Below the pieces are notes generated by a model that searched no databases, was not told the origin of the DNA, and saw only the letters and a program-made list of their open reading frames with translations. A stretch of DNA of 64,000 nt, taken from contig NZ_CP121650.1 of assembly GCF_029714405.1 (NCBI RefSeq), forward strand, positions 3,477,001-3,541,000. Reading direction: 5' to 3'. A program made the translations under genes and the position numbers. The DNA comes from Bradyrhizobium sp. CB82. Lineage in GTDB: Bacteria; Pseudomonadota; Alphaproteobacteria; Rhizobiales; Xanthobacteraceae. Positions 1 through 9,169 of this stretch are shown in pieces (the first letter of the stretch is position 1; every line of letters starts with the position of its first letter).

Positions 1-659
1 TTTGTCACGAGATCGCCGATCAGGCGCTCCTCGCCGTGACGTGACAGCTCGACCAGGCTGAACTTCATACCGTCGGCCGGCAGCCCGCAATGCGCGTCGA
101 GGACGTGGACAGACAGCGTGCCGTGAACTGGAAGCGCCTCCTCGCTCGCGATCATGCCTGCAAGGCGGAGGCTTGCGATGCGCGCGATCTCGGTCAGCGC
201 CTCTTTTTCCTCCTGCGCCGGGTCATTGTTCAGCCGGCGTGCGAAGGCGTCGAGGATCGAGTCCTTGGTGTGGCGGCGGACACAGATCATGAAGGGAAAG
301 CCGAACTTCGCCCTGTAGGCGTTGTTCAACTTCTCGAACGTTGCGAACTCGGGCTCCGACAGTCGGTCGAGGCCGGCGCCGTCCTGTTCGCGCGTCGAAT
401 GCGCGGTGAGGCCTTGGGCACGCTGCGCCTTGTTGGCGAGATCGGGATGCGAACGGATCAGGTTGAGGCGCTGCTCTGCGGGCGCGGTTTCGATCGAGGC
501 GATCATCGCATCGCGCAAGGCGGCGAGGTTCTTGAACGGCCGCCGCGCTGCGGCGGCCGTCGCGACCCAGGGCGAATATTCGAAGACGTCGCCGAGGGCG
601 GCGATGAAATCGGCTGTGGCGGCGCGGTTGAGGGTATCGAGGGTGAAGTGTCCCGGCAA
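1..659 (-). CDS. uraD-uraH: Fused OHCU decarboxylase / 5-hydroxyisourate hydrolase (C-terminus cut by window edge)
   Basis: The reading frame runs off the left edge. Residues 1 to about 165 look like 2-oxo-4-hydroxy-4-carboxy-5-ureidoimidazoline decarboxylase, with the family motif IRSHPDLANKAQRA and a following FGFPFMICVRRHTKDSIL segment. From about residue 180 the protein continues into a transthyretin-like hydroxyisourate hydrolase (LSVHVLDAHCGLPADGM). These two enzymes act in sequence between urate oxidase and (S)-allantoin. I chose the TTG at 659 because GGAG lies eight bases upstream and the decarboxylase N-terminus (PGHFTLDTLNRA) follows directly. The start is 13 bases after the upstream permease stop, so the gene looks like part of the ABC transporter operon. 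Confidence 0.85.
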   Translation of the reverse strand, partial: MPGHFTLDTLNRAATADFIAALGDVFEYSPWVATAAAARRPFKNLAALRDAMIASIETAPAEQRLNLIRSHPDLANKAQRAQGLTAHSTREQDGAGLDRLSEPEFATFEKLNNAYRAKFGFPFMICVRRHTKDSILDAFARRLNNDPAQEEKEALTEIARIASLRLAGMIASEEALPVHGTLSVHVLDAHCGLPADGMKFSLVELSRHGEERLIGDLVT

Positions 660-672
660 CGAAAATCTCCGT

Positions 673-1488
673 TCAGTGCATCTGCCGGGTCAGTCCGGCG
701 AAGCGTTCGGCAAGCAGCATCAGGATCAAGGTGGCGATCACGATCGCACCGGACGCGGCCGCGGTGCGGACGTCGAGATTGGTCTCGATCTGTTGCCAGA
801 GATGGATCGGCAGCATCTCGGTACGCTCGTCGGCAAGGAACAGCGACACCGGAACGTTGTCGAAGGACGCCATGAAGGCGAGGAAGGCGCCCGCCCCGAT
901 GCCGGGCCCGATCAGCGGCAGCGTGACGCGGCGAAACGTCGTCAGGCGATCGGCGCCGAGACTCTCGGAAGCCTCGAGCAGGCTGGCGTCGAGCTGCGAT
1001 AGGGAGGCCAGCGTTGTGCGCAGCACGAAAGGCACGCAGACGATGACATGGCCGAGCACGAGGAGGGGAATACTCGGCGAGAGGCCGAGCCGGTTGATGA
1101 AGATCAGCGCCGCAAAGCCAAACGACAGCGCAGGCAGGAGCAGCGGCGACATGAACAGGAGGTCCGCCGCACGCATCAGGGGCGAGCGGCTGCGCGTGAT
1201 CGCGAGCGCCGCAGCCGTGCCGCAAGCACCCGACAGCAGCGTGGTCCACAACGCGACGACCAGGCTGTTCCAGGCTGCGCGTTGCATCTGGTCGGCATCG
1301 ATGAGCGCGACATACCAGCGCAACGACAGTCCGGGCGGCGGAAAGCGCAGGGATTGCGACGAGGTGAACGAGGTCAGGAGCACCACTGCGGTCGGCAGCA
1401 CCAGGAAGAGCAGGGCGATGGCCGCGAGCAGCCCGAATACGACCTTCAGCGACAGGGCGTCCCAGCGAATGCGCTTAGCGGCGGCCAT
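673..1488 (-). CDS. ABC transporter permease, PotC-like
   Basis: A 271-residue inner-membrane protein with six hydrophobic segments and the binding-protein-dependent permease EAA loop near the C-terminal third (EASESLGADRLTTFRRVTLP). It belongs with the PotC/YdcV group of spermidine/putrescine-type permeases. I preferred the ATG at 1488, which overlaps the end of the upstream permease by 14 bases, over an upstream start that would add 15 residues of overlap. It would pair with the next permease to form the membrane channel. The substrate is not evident from sequence; the linked uraD-uraH suggests a purine-breakdown compound, which is only an inference. Confidence 0.88.
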   Translation of the reverse strand: MAAAKRIRWDALSLKVVFGLLAAIALLFLVLPTAVVLLTSFTSSQSLRFPPPGLSLRWYVALIDADQMQRAAWNSLVVALWTTLLSGACGTAAALAITRSRSPLMRAADLLFMSPLLLPALSFGFAALIFINRLGLSPSIPLLVLGHVIVCVPFVLRTTLASLSQLDASLLEASESLGADRLTTFRRVTLPLIGPGIGAGAFLAFMASFDNVPVSLFLADERTEMLPIHLWQQIETNLDVRTAAASGAIVIATLILMLLAERFAGLTRQMH

Positions 1489-2308
1489 GGATTTCACTCC
1501 TGCGGCCGACAGCGCCGAGCACGCCGACGACAATCATCACCGTGATCATGAAGATGATCGACAGCGCCGCGGCGAACGGCCAGTTGTTGGCCCCGACCGC
1601 CTGCTGGTAGATGTTGAGCGGCATGTAGATCAGCCGCGCGCCGCCGATCAGGGTCTGCGTGACGAACGCGGTGATGCTCGCGGCGTAGGTCAGGATACAG
1701 CCGGCAATGATGCCGGGCAGCGACAAGGGCAGCGTGACGCGGAAGAAGGTGCGCCATTCGCCGGCCCCGAGCACTCGCGAGGCATCGGCAAGGTTCGGGT
1801 CGAGCTTCGACAGCACGGTGAGGATCGGCAGCACCATCAGCGGCATCTGCACCTGGGCGAGCACCATCACCACGCCAACCTCGGTGTAGAGCAGCCGCAG
1901 CGGCTCGTTGCTGAGGCCGAGTCCCATCACGACCTGGTTGAGCAGGCCCTGCCGTCCCAAAATCACGATCCAGGAGAAGGTGCGGACCACCACAGAGGTC
2001 AGGATCGGAAGGATGACCAGGAACACCAGCACGCTTTGCCAGCGCGCCCCGGCGCGCGCGCAGAGCCAGGCGACGGGGTAGCCGAACACGAGGCACACCA
2101 GCGTCGCCTTGACGCCGAGCAGGAGCGTCTCGATCAGGATCGAGTAGCTGAAGGGATCGCTGAAGAACTTGACGTAGTTGTGAAGCGTCCAGCCCTGCAT
2201 GGCGATGTCGCCATGCAGGGACAGTAGCAGGAGGACCACGAGCGGCGCGACGAAGAACGCCGTGAAGATGGCGGCAAGTGGCAGGGCGAGCCTGGAATCG
2301 GCCTCCAT
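1475..2308 (-). CDS. ABC transporter permease, PotB-like
   Basis: A 277-residue polytopic membrane protein starting MEADSRLALPLAAIFTAFF, with an N-terminal transmembrane helix, several further helices and the EAA-type cytoplasmic loop DASRVLGAGEWRTFFRVTLP. It is the first of the two permeases, of PotB/YdcU type. Its start lies 13 bases after the binding-protein stop and its end overlaps the next permease, so translational coupling is likely. Its length is normal for the family. Confidence 0.88.
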   Translation of the reverse strand: MEADSRLALPLAAIFTAFFVAPLVVLLLLSLHGDIAMQGWTLHNYVKFFSDPFSYSILIETLLLGVKATLVCLVFGYPVAWLCARAGARWQSVLVFLVILPILTSVVVRTFSWIVILGRQGLLNQVVMGLGLSNEPLRLLYTEVGVVMVLAQVQMPLMVLPILTVLSKLDPNLADASRVLGAGEWRTFFRVTLPLSLPGIIAGCILTYAASITAFVTQTLIGGARLIYMPLNIYQQAVGANNWPFAAALSIIFMITVMIVVGVLGAVGRRSEIHGRR

Positions 2309-2321
2309 CGCCGGCGCTCCC

Positions 2322-3383
2322 CTAGAGCTTGATCTCGCGATTGAAGCGATCGATCAGCGCGCCGCGCTGTGGATTGATCTTCTCCCAGTTGATGGTGCGG
2401 ATCTTGGCGACGTCATCGAGCGTCTTGGCGAGCGACTTGGTGATGGCGCCTTCGATCTTGACCTTGGCATTGGTCGGAATGACGTCATAGGGCGGCTTCA
2501 GCAGCTTCTCCTGGGTCGCCACGGCCAGATGCAGGTCGATATATTGGACGGCGAGCTCGGGCTCGGCTGCGCCTGCGACGATGTGCAGGCTGGTCGACCA
2601 GCCGACCGCGCCCGTCGCAGGAATCGTGAACTCGACCGGCACGTCCTTGGCCTTCAGCGTCTGCACGAAATTGAAATTGTAGGGCGCGATGTCGATCTGT
2701 TCCTGCTGCCACAGCGTCGCAAACGCACCGAGATTGGCGCCGATCGCGCCGACATTCGGCAGGAGCTGTTTCAGGAACTTGAAGGCCGGCTCGAAATCCT
2801 CGTCGGTGCCGCCCTTGACGCGGTTGAGCTCGGCGAGAAAGGCGATGCCGAGCTGGCTGTTGAGCGCGGTCAGGCCGACGCGGCCCTTGTATTGGGGATC
2901 GAGCAGGTCGTCCCAGCTCGTCGGCGCCGTCTTGATCTTGTCGGGATTGTAGCCGAGGCCGATCACCTGCATGGTGATCTTCGGGCCCCATTTGTCCTGC
3001 GCGGTCGGCAGCAAGTCCTTGTAGTTGGGCGACTGCGCGATGGGATATTCCGTGATCAGGCCTTCGCGGACCGCATCGATTACCTGAGGCGCATCGAAGA
3101 AGGCGACGTCAAACGGCGGCTTGTTGCCTTTGGCGGCGACCAGCCGCGATACCTGGTCGGTGCCGAGGATGATGGATTGCGTGACGGCGGCGCCGGTCAG
3201 CTGCTTGAAAGCCGGCGCGATGACGTCGCGGTCCGCCTCATTCCACGTCCCGGGGAAGGTTGCCGCGATCAGTGTTTTGTTCTGCGCGCGCGCGAAGCGG
3301 GGCAGGCTCGCCGCGAGCGCGAGGCCGCCGGCGCTGCGCAAGAGGCGCCGGCGATCGATCGTAACGGTCCTGAATGATGTCAT
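2322..3383 (-). CDS. ABC transporter substrate-binding protein, PotD-like, Tat-exported
   Basis: A 353-residue periplasmic solute-binding protein of the spermidine/putrescine class (SBP_bac_8 type). The N-terminus has a twin-arginine signal: RRRLLR, then a hydrophobic stretch, then a likely cleavage after RFARA. I chose the ATG at 3383 because GGAGAGG lies upstream and the Tat motif is then at the right distance; a longer frame would put 36 odd residues ahead of it. It follows the ATPase gene by 19 bases in the same operon. It should bind the transported compound and deliver it to the two permeases. Confidence 0.88.
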   Translation of the reverse strand: MTSFRTVTIDRRRLLRSAGGLALAASLPRFARAQNKTLIAATFPGTWNEADRDVIAPAFKQLTGAAVTQSIILGTDQVSRLVAAKGNKPPFDVAFFDAPQVIDAVREGLITEYPIAQSPNYKDLLPTAQDKWGPKITMQVIGLGYNPDKIKTAPTSWDDLLDPQYKGRVGLTALNSQLGIAFLAELNRVKGGTDEDFEPAFKFLKQLLPNVGAIGANLGAFATLWQQEQIDIAPYNFNFVQTLKAKDVPVEFTIPATGAVGWSTSLHIVAGAAEPELAVQYIDLHLAVATQEKLLKPPYDVIPTNAKVKIEGAITKSLAKTLDDVAKIRTINWEKINPQRGALIDRFNREIKL

Positions 3384-3402
3384 GGCGGTGTCCTCTCCAG
3401 GT

Positions 3403-4479
3403 TCAGGATGTGGGGAATACATGGCAGGCCGCCGGCGAAGCCGGCGCCAGATACACGGTTGCGCCGACCGGGCGCAGCCCGCCCTCGGCATCGCGGGGTT
3501 CCGCGACCTTGAGCGAGGGACCGCCAGTCAGCGCGACGTCGTAGACGACCTGCGCGCCGAGCGGCAGCACGGTTGTGATGACCGCGGCGAAGGCGCCATC
3601 GGACGGAGCAGGTCGGAAGCGCAGCTGTTCGGGACGAATGGAAACCACGACCGCGCGTCCCTGCTGGAATGTCTTGTCCGGGCCGACGGGTAGAATGGGG
3701 CCGTGCTCGAGCCGCACGGCAGGACCTTCGATGATCTCGCCGCGCAGGACATTGGTGGTGCCGACGAACTCGTTCACGAACAGCGTGCGCGGGGTATCGT
3801 AGATGCCGGTCGGGGTCGAGACCTGCTCGATGTGCCCGCGCGACATCACGGCGATGCGGTCGGCCATCGACAGCGCTTCCTCCTGGTCGTGAGTCACCAG
3901 AATGGTGGTGATGCCGGATTGCCGCTGGAGGCGCTTCACCTCGATCTGCATGTCGAGGCGCAAATTCTTGTCGAGGGCTCCGAACGGTTCGTCGAGCAGC
4001 AGTACCTTGGGATCGATGGCGAGGCAGCGGGCGAGTGCCACACGCTGCTGCTGGCCGCCGGATAGCTCGCGCGGCTTCCGGCCGGCAAATTCACCCATAT
4101 GGACGAGGTCGAGCATCTCGGCGACGCGCTTGCCGATGCGCTCGCGCGGCCATTTGTGCGCCTGAAGGCCGTAAGCAACGTTCTCGCCGACACTCATGTG
4201 CGGAAACAGCGCGTAGTTCTGGAAGACGATGCCGACGCCACGCTCCGCCGGCGATAAGGCATCGACCATGCTGTCGTCGAACAGCACGCGGCCCTCGCTT
4301 TGCCGGATGAAGCCGGAGATGATCCTCAGCAGGGTCGACTTGCCGCAGCCGGACGGGCCGAGCAGCGCGACGAGCTCGCCGCCCGCAATGTCGAGGTTGA
4401 TATCCTGCACGGCCGTGCTCGCGCCGAACCGGTGCGTGATGGCATCGAGCCGGAGCCGATGCGAGCGAGACGCAGTCAT
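3403..4479 (-). CDS. ABC transporter ATP-binding protein, PotA-like
   Basis: A 358-residue ATPase with Walker A GPSGCGKST, Q-loop FQNYALFPH, signature LSGGQQQRVALARCL, Walker B VLLLDEPFGALD and switch His in VTHDQEEA, followed by a C-terminal TOBE-type regulatory domain. This layout is typical of PotA/FbpC importers. The first gene of the minus-strand operon, it is read divergently from the LysR gene at 4651. An in-frame TTG five codons upstream (4494) is an alternative start. Confidence 0.9.
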   Translation of the reverse strand: MTASRSHRLRLDAITHRFGASTAVQDINLDIAGGELVALLGPSGCGKSTLLRIISGFIRQSEGRVLFDDSMVDALSPAERGVGIVFQNYALFPHMSVGENVAYGLQAHKWPRERIGKRVAEMLDLVHMGEFAGRKPRELSGGQQQRVALARCLAIDPKVLLLDEPFGALDKNLRLDMQIEVKRLQRQSGITTILVTHDQEEALSMADRIAVMSRGHIEQVSTPTGIYDTPRTLFVNEFVGTTNVLRGEIIEGPAVRLEHGPILPVGPDKTFQQGRAVVVSIRPEQLRFRPAPSDGAFAAVITTVLPLGAQVVYDVALTGGPSLKVAEPRDAEGGLRPVGATVYLAPASPAACHVFPTS

Positions 4480-4650
4480 GATCGCTTGCCCCAAAGCCTG
4501 CGACCGGGTTCTCGACGCGGCCGAAGGAGATCACCTCAGCGCGCATGTTCGGCGCAATCACCCATTGCCGTCCAGCACAGAATAGGCAATTCTCTGTACT
4601 CAAAATTAGAATGGGCAAATTGGAATGGACGTGGGTCAGGTGCAGGTCAC

Positions 4651-5574
4651 GTGAGAGGATCGCTGGTTCCGGCGGCGTTGCGCTATGTCGACCAGGTGGC
4701 GCGCTCGGGATCGATCCAGAGCGCCGCCCGGGAAATGAACATCGCGGCCTCTGCCATCAACCGGCAGATCCTGCTTCTGGAGCGCGATCTCGGCGTCACC
4801 CTGTTCGAGCGTGTGACCGGCGGCATGCGGCTGACGCCAGCCGGCGACGCGCTGGTGGCGCTCGCGCGGCGGTGGCGCTCGGACGAGCGGCGGGCCAACG
4901 CCGAGCTCAAGCAGTTGCAGGGCGTCAACCAGGGCCATGTGCGCCTCGTCGCGATGGACAGCCACGTCAATGGATTCCTGCCTCGCTTCGTGAGCGAGCT
5001 GAACGAGCGCCACCCGCGAATCTCGCTGGAGATTCAGATCGCCAGCACCGACGAGGCGCAGGCGGCGCTGTTGTCCGGGGCCGCCGATCTGATCGCCGCC
5101 TTCAATCTCAACCCACATCGCGAGATCCACGTGCTGTGGCGGCGCGAGCTGCCGTTCGGCTGCGTGGTCTCGCCGAACCATCCGTTGGCTAGGGGCAAGA
5201 CCACCAGCATGCAGGAGGTGGCAGGCTATCCGTTCGTCCTGCAGAACAAGGCGCTGGCGATCAGGCGCTACCTCGAGGCGCGACATGGCTGGCTGTTATC
5301 CGAGAAGACGATCGAGACCAATTCGCTGCAACTGGTGAAGCGCCTGGCAGGCAGCGGCAATTACGTCGCCTTCACCTCCGAGCTCGATGCCGCTCCCGAG
5401 CTGGTCAGCGGCGCGCTGGTCTTCGTGCCCGTGCGCGACAAGGGCGATCCGCAGACCGTGAGCGTTGCCATCGATGCGCGCAAGCCGTTCGCCAAGATCG
5501 CGCGAATTGTCGCTGACGGGCTTGCCGCCGGCATGGATGCGGATCTGCAAGACGTCCGCCGCCGGGCCTCCTAA
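4651..5574 (+). CDS. LysR-family transcriptional regulator
   Basis: A 307-residue LysR regulator. The N-terminal winged helix is evident (YVDQVARSGSIQSAAREMNI, then SAINRQILLLERDLGVTLFE), and the effector domain follows from about residue 90. I chose the GTG at 4651 because it places the HTH at the usual distance from the N-terminus; the ribosome site is weak, so a start slightly upstream is possible. It is divergent from the ABC/uraD-uraH operon with about 170 bases between them, the classic position for the regulator of that operon. Confidence 0.85.
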   Translation: MRGSLVPAALRYVDQVARSGSIQSAAREMNIAASAINRQILLLERDLGVTLFERVTGGMRLTPAGDALVALARRWRSDERRANAELKQLQGVNQGHVRLVAMDSHVNGFLPRFVSELNERHPRISLEIQIASTDEAQAALLSGAADLIAAFNLNPHREIHVLWRRELPFGCVVSPNHPLARGKTTSMQEVAGYPFVLQNKALAIRRYLEARHGWLLSEKTIETNSLQLVKRLAGSGNYVAFTSELDAAPELVSGALVFVPVRDKGDPQTVSVAIDARKPFAKIARIVADGLAAGMDADLQDVRRRAS

Positions 5575-5696
5575 TCGGCTCGGCAAATCGGCACACTTGT
5601 CCGAACCTCGCGGAGCGGTCGGGCGACGAATCCTTGTCGGGCAATGGTGGCCCGGCACCTGCCTCCGGGCAGCGGTTTCTTCTCAGGGATCAACGG

Positions 5697-6065
5697 ATGT
5701 CGCCGCTGAAATACCATCGCGATCTGGCGCACTGGACAGAGTTCGTGCGTCTTGCGCAGGCTCGCGTCTATGGAAGTGGATGCGGCTCGCGCTCCTGGCA
5801 GCCGGCGCGTTGCCGCAAGGACGCCGGCTGGGTCCTCGGCAGCCGCGAGATCACCATGACGGAGCAGGGCTTCGTCGACGCCGGCAACGGCACCGCGCTC
5901 AGCGTGGACTGGCCGGCGATCGAGGGGGTGAGCGTCGCCAGGAACATCGTCGTTCTCTGGATGGACCGCACCGCGGGGGTCTTCATCCCCCGCATCGCCT
6001 TTCAGTCCGACGACGACGAGCGCAGCTTCATCGAGTTTGCCGGCAAGCGTGCCGGTGCCGCGTAA
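5697..6065 (+). CDS. YcxB-like hypothetical protein, possibly frame-disturbed
   Basis: A 122-residue frame starting at ATG 5697 with AGGGA upstream. The second half reads like the C-terminal domain of YcxB-type membrane proteins: an ITMTEQG strand, a DWPAIEGV segment and a conserved IP-R-AF element near the end (FIPRIAFQSDDDERSFIEF). The membrane helices expected in the middle are missing from this frame. The +1 frame at about 5770-5830 encodes a hydrophobic stretch (WMRLALLAAGALPQ), so two compensating small indels may have damaged the gene. The family assignment rests on pattern only. Confidence 0.5.
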   Translation: MSPLKYHRDLAHWTEFVRLAQARVYGSGCGSRSWQPARCRKDAGWVLGSREITMTEQGFVDAGNGTALSVDWPAIEGVSVARNIVVLWMDRTAGVFIPRIAFQSDDDERSFIEFAGKRAGAA

Positions 6066-6076
6066 CGATAGGGGGG

Positions 6077-7249
6077 TTAGCCCGCCGGCATCGTCTTCTC
6101 GATCAGGCGCACCCAATAGGACGCGCCGTGGCCGAGAATGTTGTCGTTGAAGACGTAGGCGGGATGGTGGCACTCGTTGCCGTCGCCCATGCCGACCAGG
6201 ATCATCGCGCCGGGACGCGCTTCCAGCATGAACGAGAAGTCTTCGGCGCCCATCATCGGAATGAATTTTTCGTTGACGCGATCGGCGCCGGCAATGTCGC
6301 GGGCGACCTCGGCGGCAATTCCGGCTTCGCGCGCGTGGTTCATCGTCACCGGATACATGCGGGTGTAGTTGGTCTCGGCCGATCCGCCATAGGCGCGCGC
6401 CACGCTGTCGGCGACCTCGCCGATGCGGCGCTCGACGAGATCGCGCACTTCCGGATCGAGCGTGCGCACCGTGCCGCTAAGCTCAGCGACCTCCGGGATG
6501 ATGTTGAAGGCGGTGCCGGCATGGAATTGCGTGATCGAGACGACCGCGGATTTCAGCGGGTCGACGTTGCGCGCGACGATTGACTGCAGCGCGTTGACGA
6601 TTTGCGAGCCGATCAGAACGCTGTCGATCGCCTTGTGCGGGGTGGCTCCGGCGTGGCCGCCCTTGCCGTGAACGATGATCTGGATGTTGTCGGAGGAGGC
6701 GAGCATCGCGCCGGGGGTCGTGGCGAAATGGCCCTCGGGCAGGCCCGGCATGTTGTGCATGCCGTAGACCTCCTGGATGTCCCAGCGGGTCATCAGGCCG
6801 TCGTCGACCATCGCCTTGCCGCCGCCGCCGCCTTCTTCCGCAGGCTGGAAAATCACGACAGCAGTGCCGTCGAAATTGCGCGTCTCCGTGAGATATTTCG
6901 CGGCGCCCAAAAGCATTGCGGTGTGCCCGTCATGGCCGCAGGCGTGCATCTTGCCCGGAACTTTCGAGGCGTAGGGCACGTCAGCGGTTTCCATGATCGG
7001 CAGCGCGTCCATGTCGGCGCGCAGGCCGATCGTCCGGCCGGACGTCGCCTTGCGGCCACGGATCACGCCGACCACGCCGGTGCGGCCGATGCCGGTTACC
7101 ACCTCGTCGCAACCGAACGCGCGCAGCTTGTCGGCAACGATGCCGGCGGTGCGGTGCACCTCGTAAAGCAACTCGGGGTTCTCGTGGAAGTCATGGCGCC
7201 AGGCGGCCATTTCGTCGGAGAGCGCGGCGACGCGGTTGATGACGGGCAT
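6077..7249 (-). CDS. M20-family amidohydrolase (hippurate/N-acyl amino acid hydrolase-like)
   Basis: A 390-residue M20 peptidase-family protein. Visible metal-site elements include RADMDALPI, KMHACGHDGHTAMLLGAA and QPAEEGGGG, with the dimerisation/lid domain in the middle (KGGHAGATPHKAIDS) and a C-terminal EDFSFM. These are hallmarks of hippurate hydrolase and N-acyl-L-amino acid amidohydrolases, which release an amino acid from an acyl or aryl conjugate. It appears monocistronic, convergent with the YcxB-like gene. The exact acyl group cannot be read from sequence. Confidence 0.9.
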   Translation of the reverse strand: MPVINRVAALSDEMAAWRHDFHENPELLYEVHRTAGIVADKLRAFGCDEVVTGIGRTGVVGVIRGRKATSGRTIGLRADMDALPIMETADVPYASKVPGKMHACGHDGHTAMLLGAAKYLTETRNFDGTAVVIFQPAEEGGGGGKAMVDDGLMTRWDIQEVYGMHNMPGLPEGHFATTPGAMLASSDNIQIIVHGKGGHAGATPHKAIDSVLIGSQIVNALQSIVARNVDPLKSAVVSITQFHAGTAFNIIPEVAELSGTVRTLDPEVRDLVERRIGEVADSVARAYGGSAETNYTRMYPVTMNHAREAGIAAEVARDIAGADRVNEKFIPMMGAEDFSFMLEARPGAMILVGMGDGNECHHPAYVFNDNILGHGASYWVRLIEKTMPAG

Positions 7250-7274
7250 GGGAGGGGTCCGCTTTCTTTGAGTT

Positions 7275-7331
7275 GTAGCCAGGATGAGCGAAGCGAGTGG
7301 TCCCGGGTAGCACTGCGCTCACCCGGGCTGC
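7275..7331. repeat. Palindromic intergenic repeat
   Basis: An imperfect inverted repeat between the M20 gene and purB. The left arm GTAGCCAGGATGAGCG pairs with a right arm ending in TGAGCGCAGTG-type sequence on the other strand, around a CCCGGG-containing centre. Short repeats of this type are scattered between genes in Bradyrhizobium genomes; their function is unknown. Confidence 0.6.
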
Positions 7332-7341
7332 GGAGATGTGA

Positions 7342-8649
7342 TCAATTCTCCCCGAACACGCGCTTGAAGATCGTGTCGACGTGCTTGAGGTGATAGCCGA
7401 GGTCGAACTGCTCCTCGATCTCGGCGTCGGTGAGATATTTCTTCACCTCGGCATCCTTCTTCAGGAGCTGCAAAAAGTCGCCTTCGCCGCGCCAGACCGG
7501 CATGGCGTTGCGCTGCACGAGCTTGTAGGCGTCCTCCCGGCTTGCGCCCTTCTGCGTCAGCGCCAGCAGCACGCGCTGCGAATGCACGAGGCCGCCAAGG
7601 CGGTCGAGGTTCTTCTGCATGTTGACGGGATAGACGAGGAGCTTGTCGATCAGGCCGGCGAGTCGGACGAGCGCGAAGTCCAGCGTCACGGTCGCATCAG
7701 GCCCGATCATGCGCTCGGCGGAGGAGTGCGAGATGTCGCGCTCGTGCCAGAGCACGACGTTTTCCAGCGCCGGGGTCACATAAGCGCGCACCATGCGCGA
7801 CAGACCCGTGAGATTTTCCGACAGCACGGGGTTGCGCTTGTGCGGCATGGCCGAGGAACCCTTCTGTCCTTCCGAGAAGAACTCTTCGGCTTCGAGCACT
7901 TCGGTGCGCTGGAGATGGCGGATTTCCACCGCGAGACGTTCCACGGAGGAGGCGATCACGCCGAGCGTGGCAAAATACATCGCGTGACGATCGCGCGGGA
8001 TCACCTGGGTCGAGATCGGCTCCGGCGTCAGGCCCATTGCCTTCGCCACATGCTCTTCGACGCGTGGATCGATTTGCGCAAAGGTGCCGACGGCCCCCGA
8101 GATGGCGCAGGTTGCAACTTCCTTGCGCGCCGCGATCAGGCGCTCCTTGGCGCGCGAGAATTCAGCATAGGCGAAGGCGAGCTTGAGGCCGAACGTCACC
8201 GGCTCGGCATGGATGCCATGGGAGCGGCCTATGGTCGGCGTCATCTTGTGCTCGAAGGCGCGCTTCTTCAGCGCGGCCAGCACCTTGTCGAGATCGGCGA
8301 GCAACAGGTCAGCGGCGCGGGTGAGCTGGACGTTGAGGCAGGTGTCGAGCACGTCGGAGGAGGTCATGCCCTGGTGCACGAAGCGCGCCTCGGGGCCGAC
8401 GATCTCGGCGAGGTGGGTGAGGAAGGCGATGACGTCGTGCTTGGTCTCGCGCTCGATCTCGTCGATGCGGGCGACGTCGAAGGTGGCGTTCTTGGCCTTG
8501 TCCCAGACCGTCTTGGCGGCCTCTCTCGGGATCGTCCCCAGCTCGGCGAGGGCGTCGGCCGCATGCGCCTCGATCTCGAACCAGATCTTGAACCGGGTCT
8601 GCGGCTCCCAGATCGAGGCCATTTCCGGGCGGGTATAACGGGGGATCAT
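7342..8649 (-). CDS. purB: Adenylosuccinate lyase
   Basis: A 435-residue fumarase/aspartase-superfamily lyase with the signature SSAMPHKRNP (flexible catalytic Ser loop), QGMTSSDVLDT and GRSHGIHAEP with the catalytic His. It releases fumarate in two steps of purine synthesis (SAICAR to AICAR, adenylosuccinate to AMP). I chose the ATG at 8649, giving the normal MIPRYTRPEMASIW start, over an upstream extension. Length is standard. It is a cytosolic housekeeping enzyme and appears to be transcribed alone. Confidence 0.95.
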   Translation of the reverse strand: MIPRYTRPEMASIWEPQTRFKIWFEIEAHAADALAELGTIPREAAKTVWDKAKNATFDVARIDEIERETKHDVIAFLTHLAEIVGPEARFVHQGMTSSDVLDTCLNVQLTRAADLLLADLDKVLAALKKRAFEHKMTPTIGRSHGIHAEPVTFGLKLAFAYAEFSRAKERLIAARKEVATCAISGAVGTFAQIDPRVEEHVAKAMGLTPEPISTQVIPRDRHAMYFATLGVIASSVERLAVEIRHLQRTEVLEAEEFFSEGQKGSSAMPHKRNPVLSENLTGLSRMVRAYVTPALENVVLWHERDISHSSAERMIGPDATVTLDFALVRLAGLIDKLLVYPVNMQKNLDRLGGLVHSQRVLLALTQKGASREDAYKLVQRNAMPVWRGEGDFLQLLKKDAEVKKYLTDAEIEEQFDLGYHLKHVDTIFKRVFGEN

Positions 8650-8975
8650 CGCTAGGCTCCGGGTGGGGCGGGGCGCGCCTTGAGGGCGCGCACAACGGCC
8701 AAAATGCTTTTTACGCCGCGATTTAGCAGAGCGGGGAGGGCGAAACAAACGACTTGGCCTCGCGAACGGGGGATAGCGAGGGTTTTCGAGGAACCTGTCG
8801 ATCACAGAAATCTGACTGACAGATATTGAAATCTGTCATCGAGACGTGTATATTGGCTTGCGGACGCTCCGATTGGGCGTCCCGCGGTCCCGCCCAGGGA
8901 GCCGAAGGTCCGAAACAATCGGACACTTGGGCCGTAATTGAAGGGTGGGTCGTGGACGAGTGGAGACTTACGACT

Positions 8976-9077
8976 ATGACGACCGAAATCCTCAATATCG
9001 CCGGGCAGATTGGGCACTGGCTCAATGTGCTGGTGGCGCGCCAGATCGCGGCGCAGGCTGCAAAACTGCCGCATTAA
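8976..9077 (+). CDS. Possible small protein, 33 aa
   Basis: A 33-codon frame starting at ATG 8976 with GGAG about nine bases upstream. The product (MTTEILNIAGQIGHWLNVLV then ARQIAAQAAKLPH) would form an amphipathic helix. It sits alone between purB and the TetR gene. Support is the ribosome site and the plausible peptide only; I recognise no family. Confidence 0.35.
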   Translation: MTTEILNIAGQIGHWLNVLVARQIAAQAAKLPH

Positions 9078-9169
9078 GGCAAGAGCTTTCCGAACGACCG
9101 GCAGGCCGCTTCGGAACGCGGCCTGATCGCCGGGTGAAACGGCCCCTCTGACGGGAACATGGTGCTGGC

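Noticed and set aside
731..2227. A 498-codon plus-strand frame opposite the two permeases
   Set aside because: The minus strand has conserved permease motifs and operon spacing; the plus-strand product has none.
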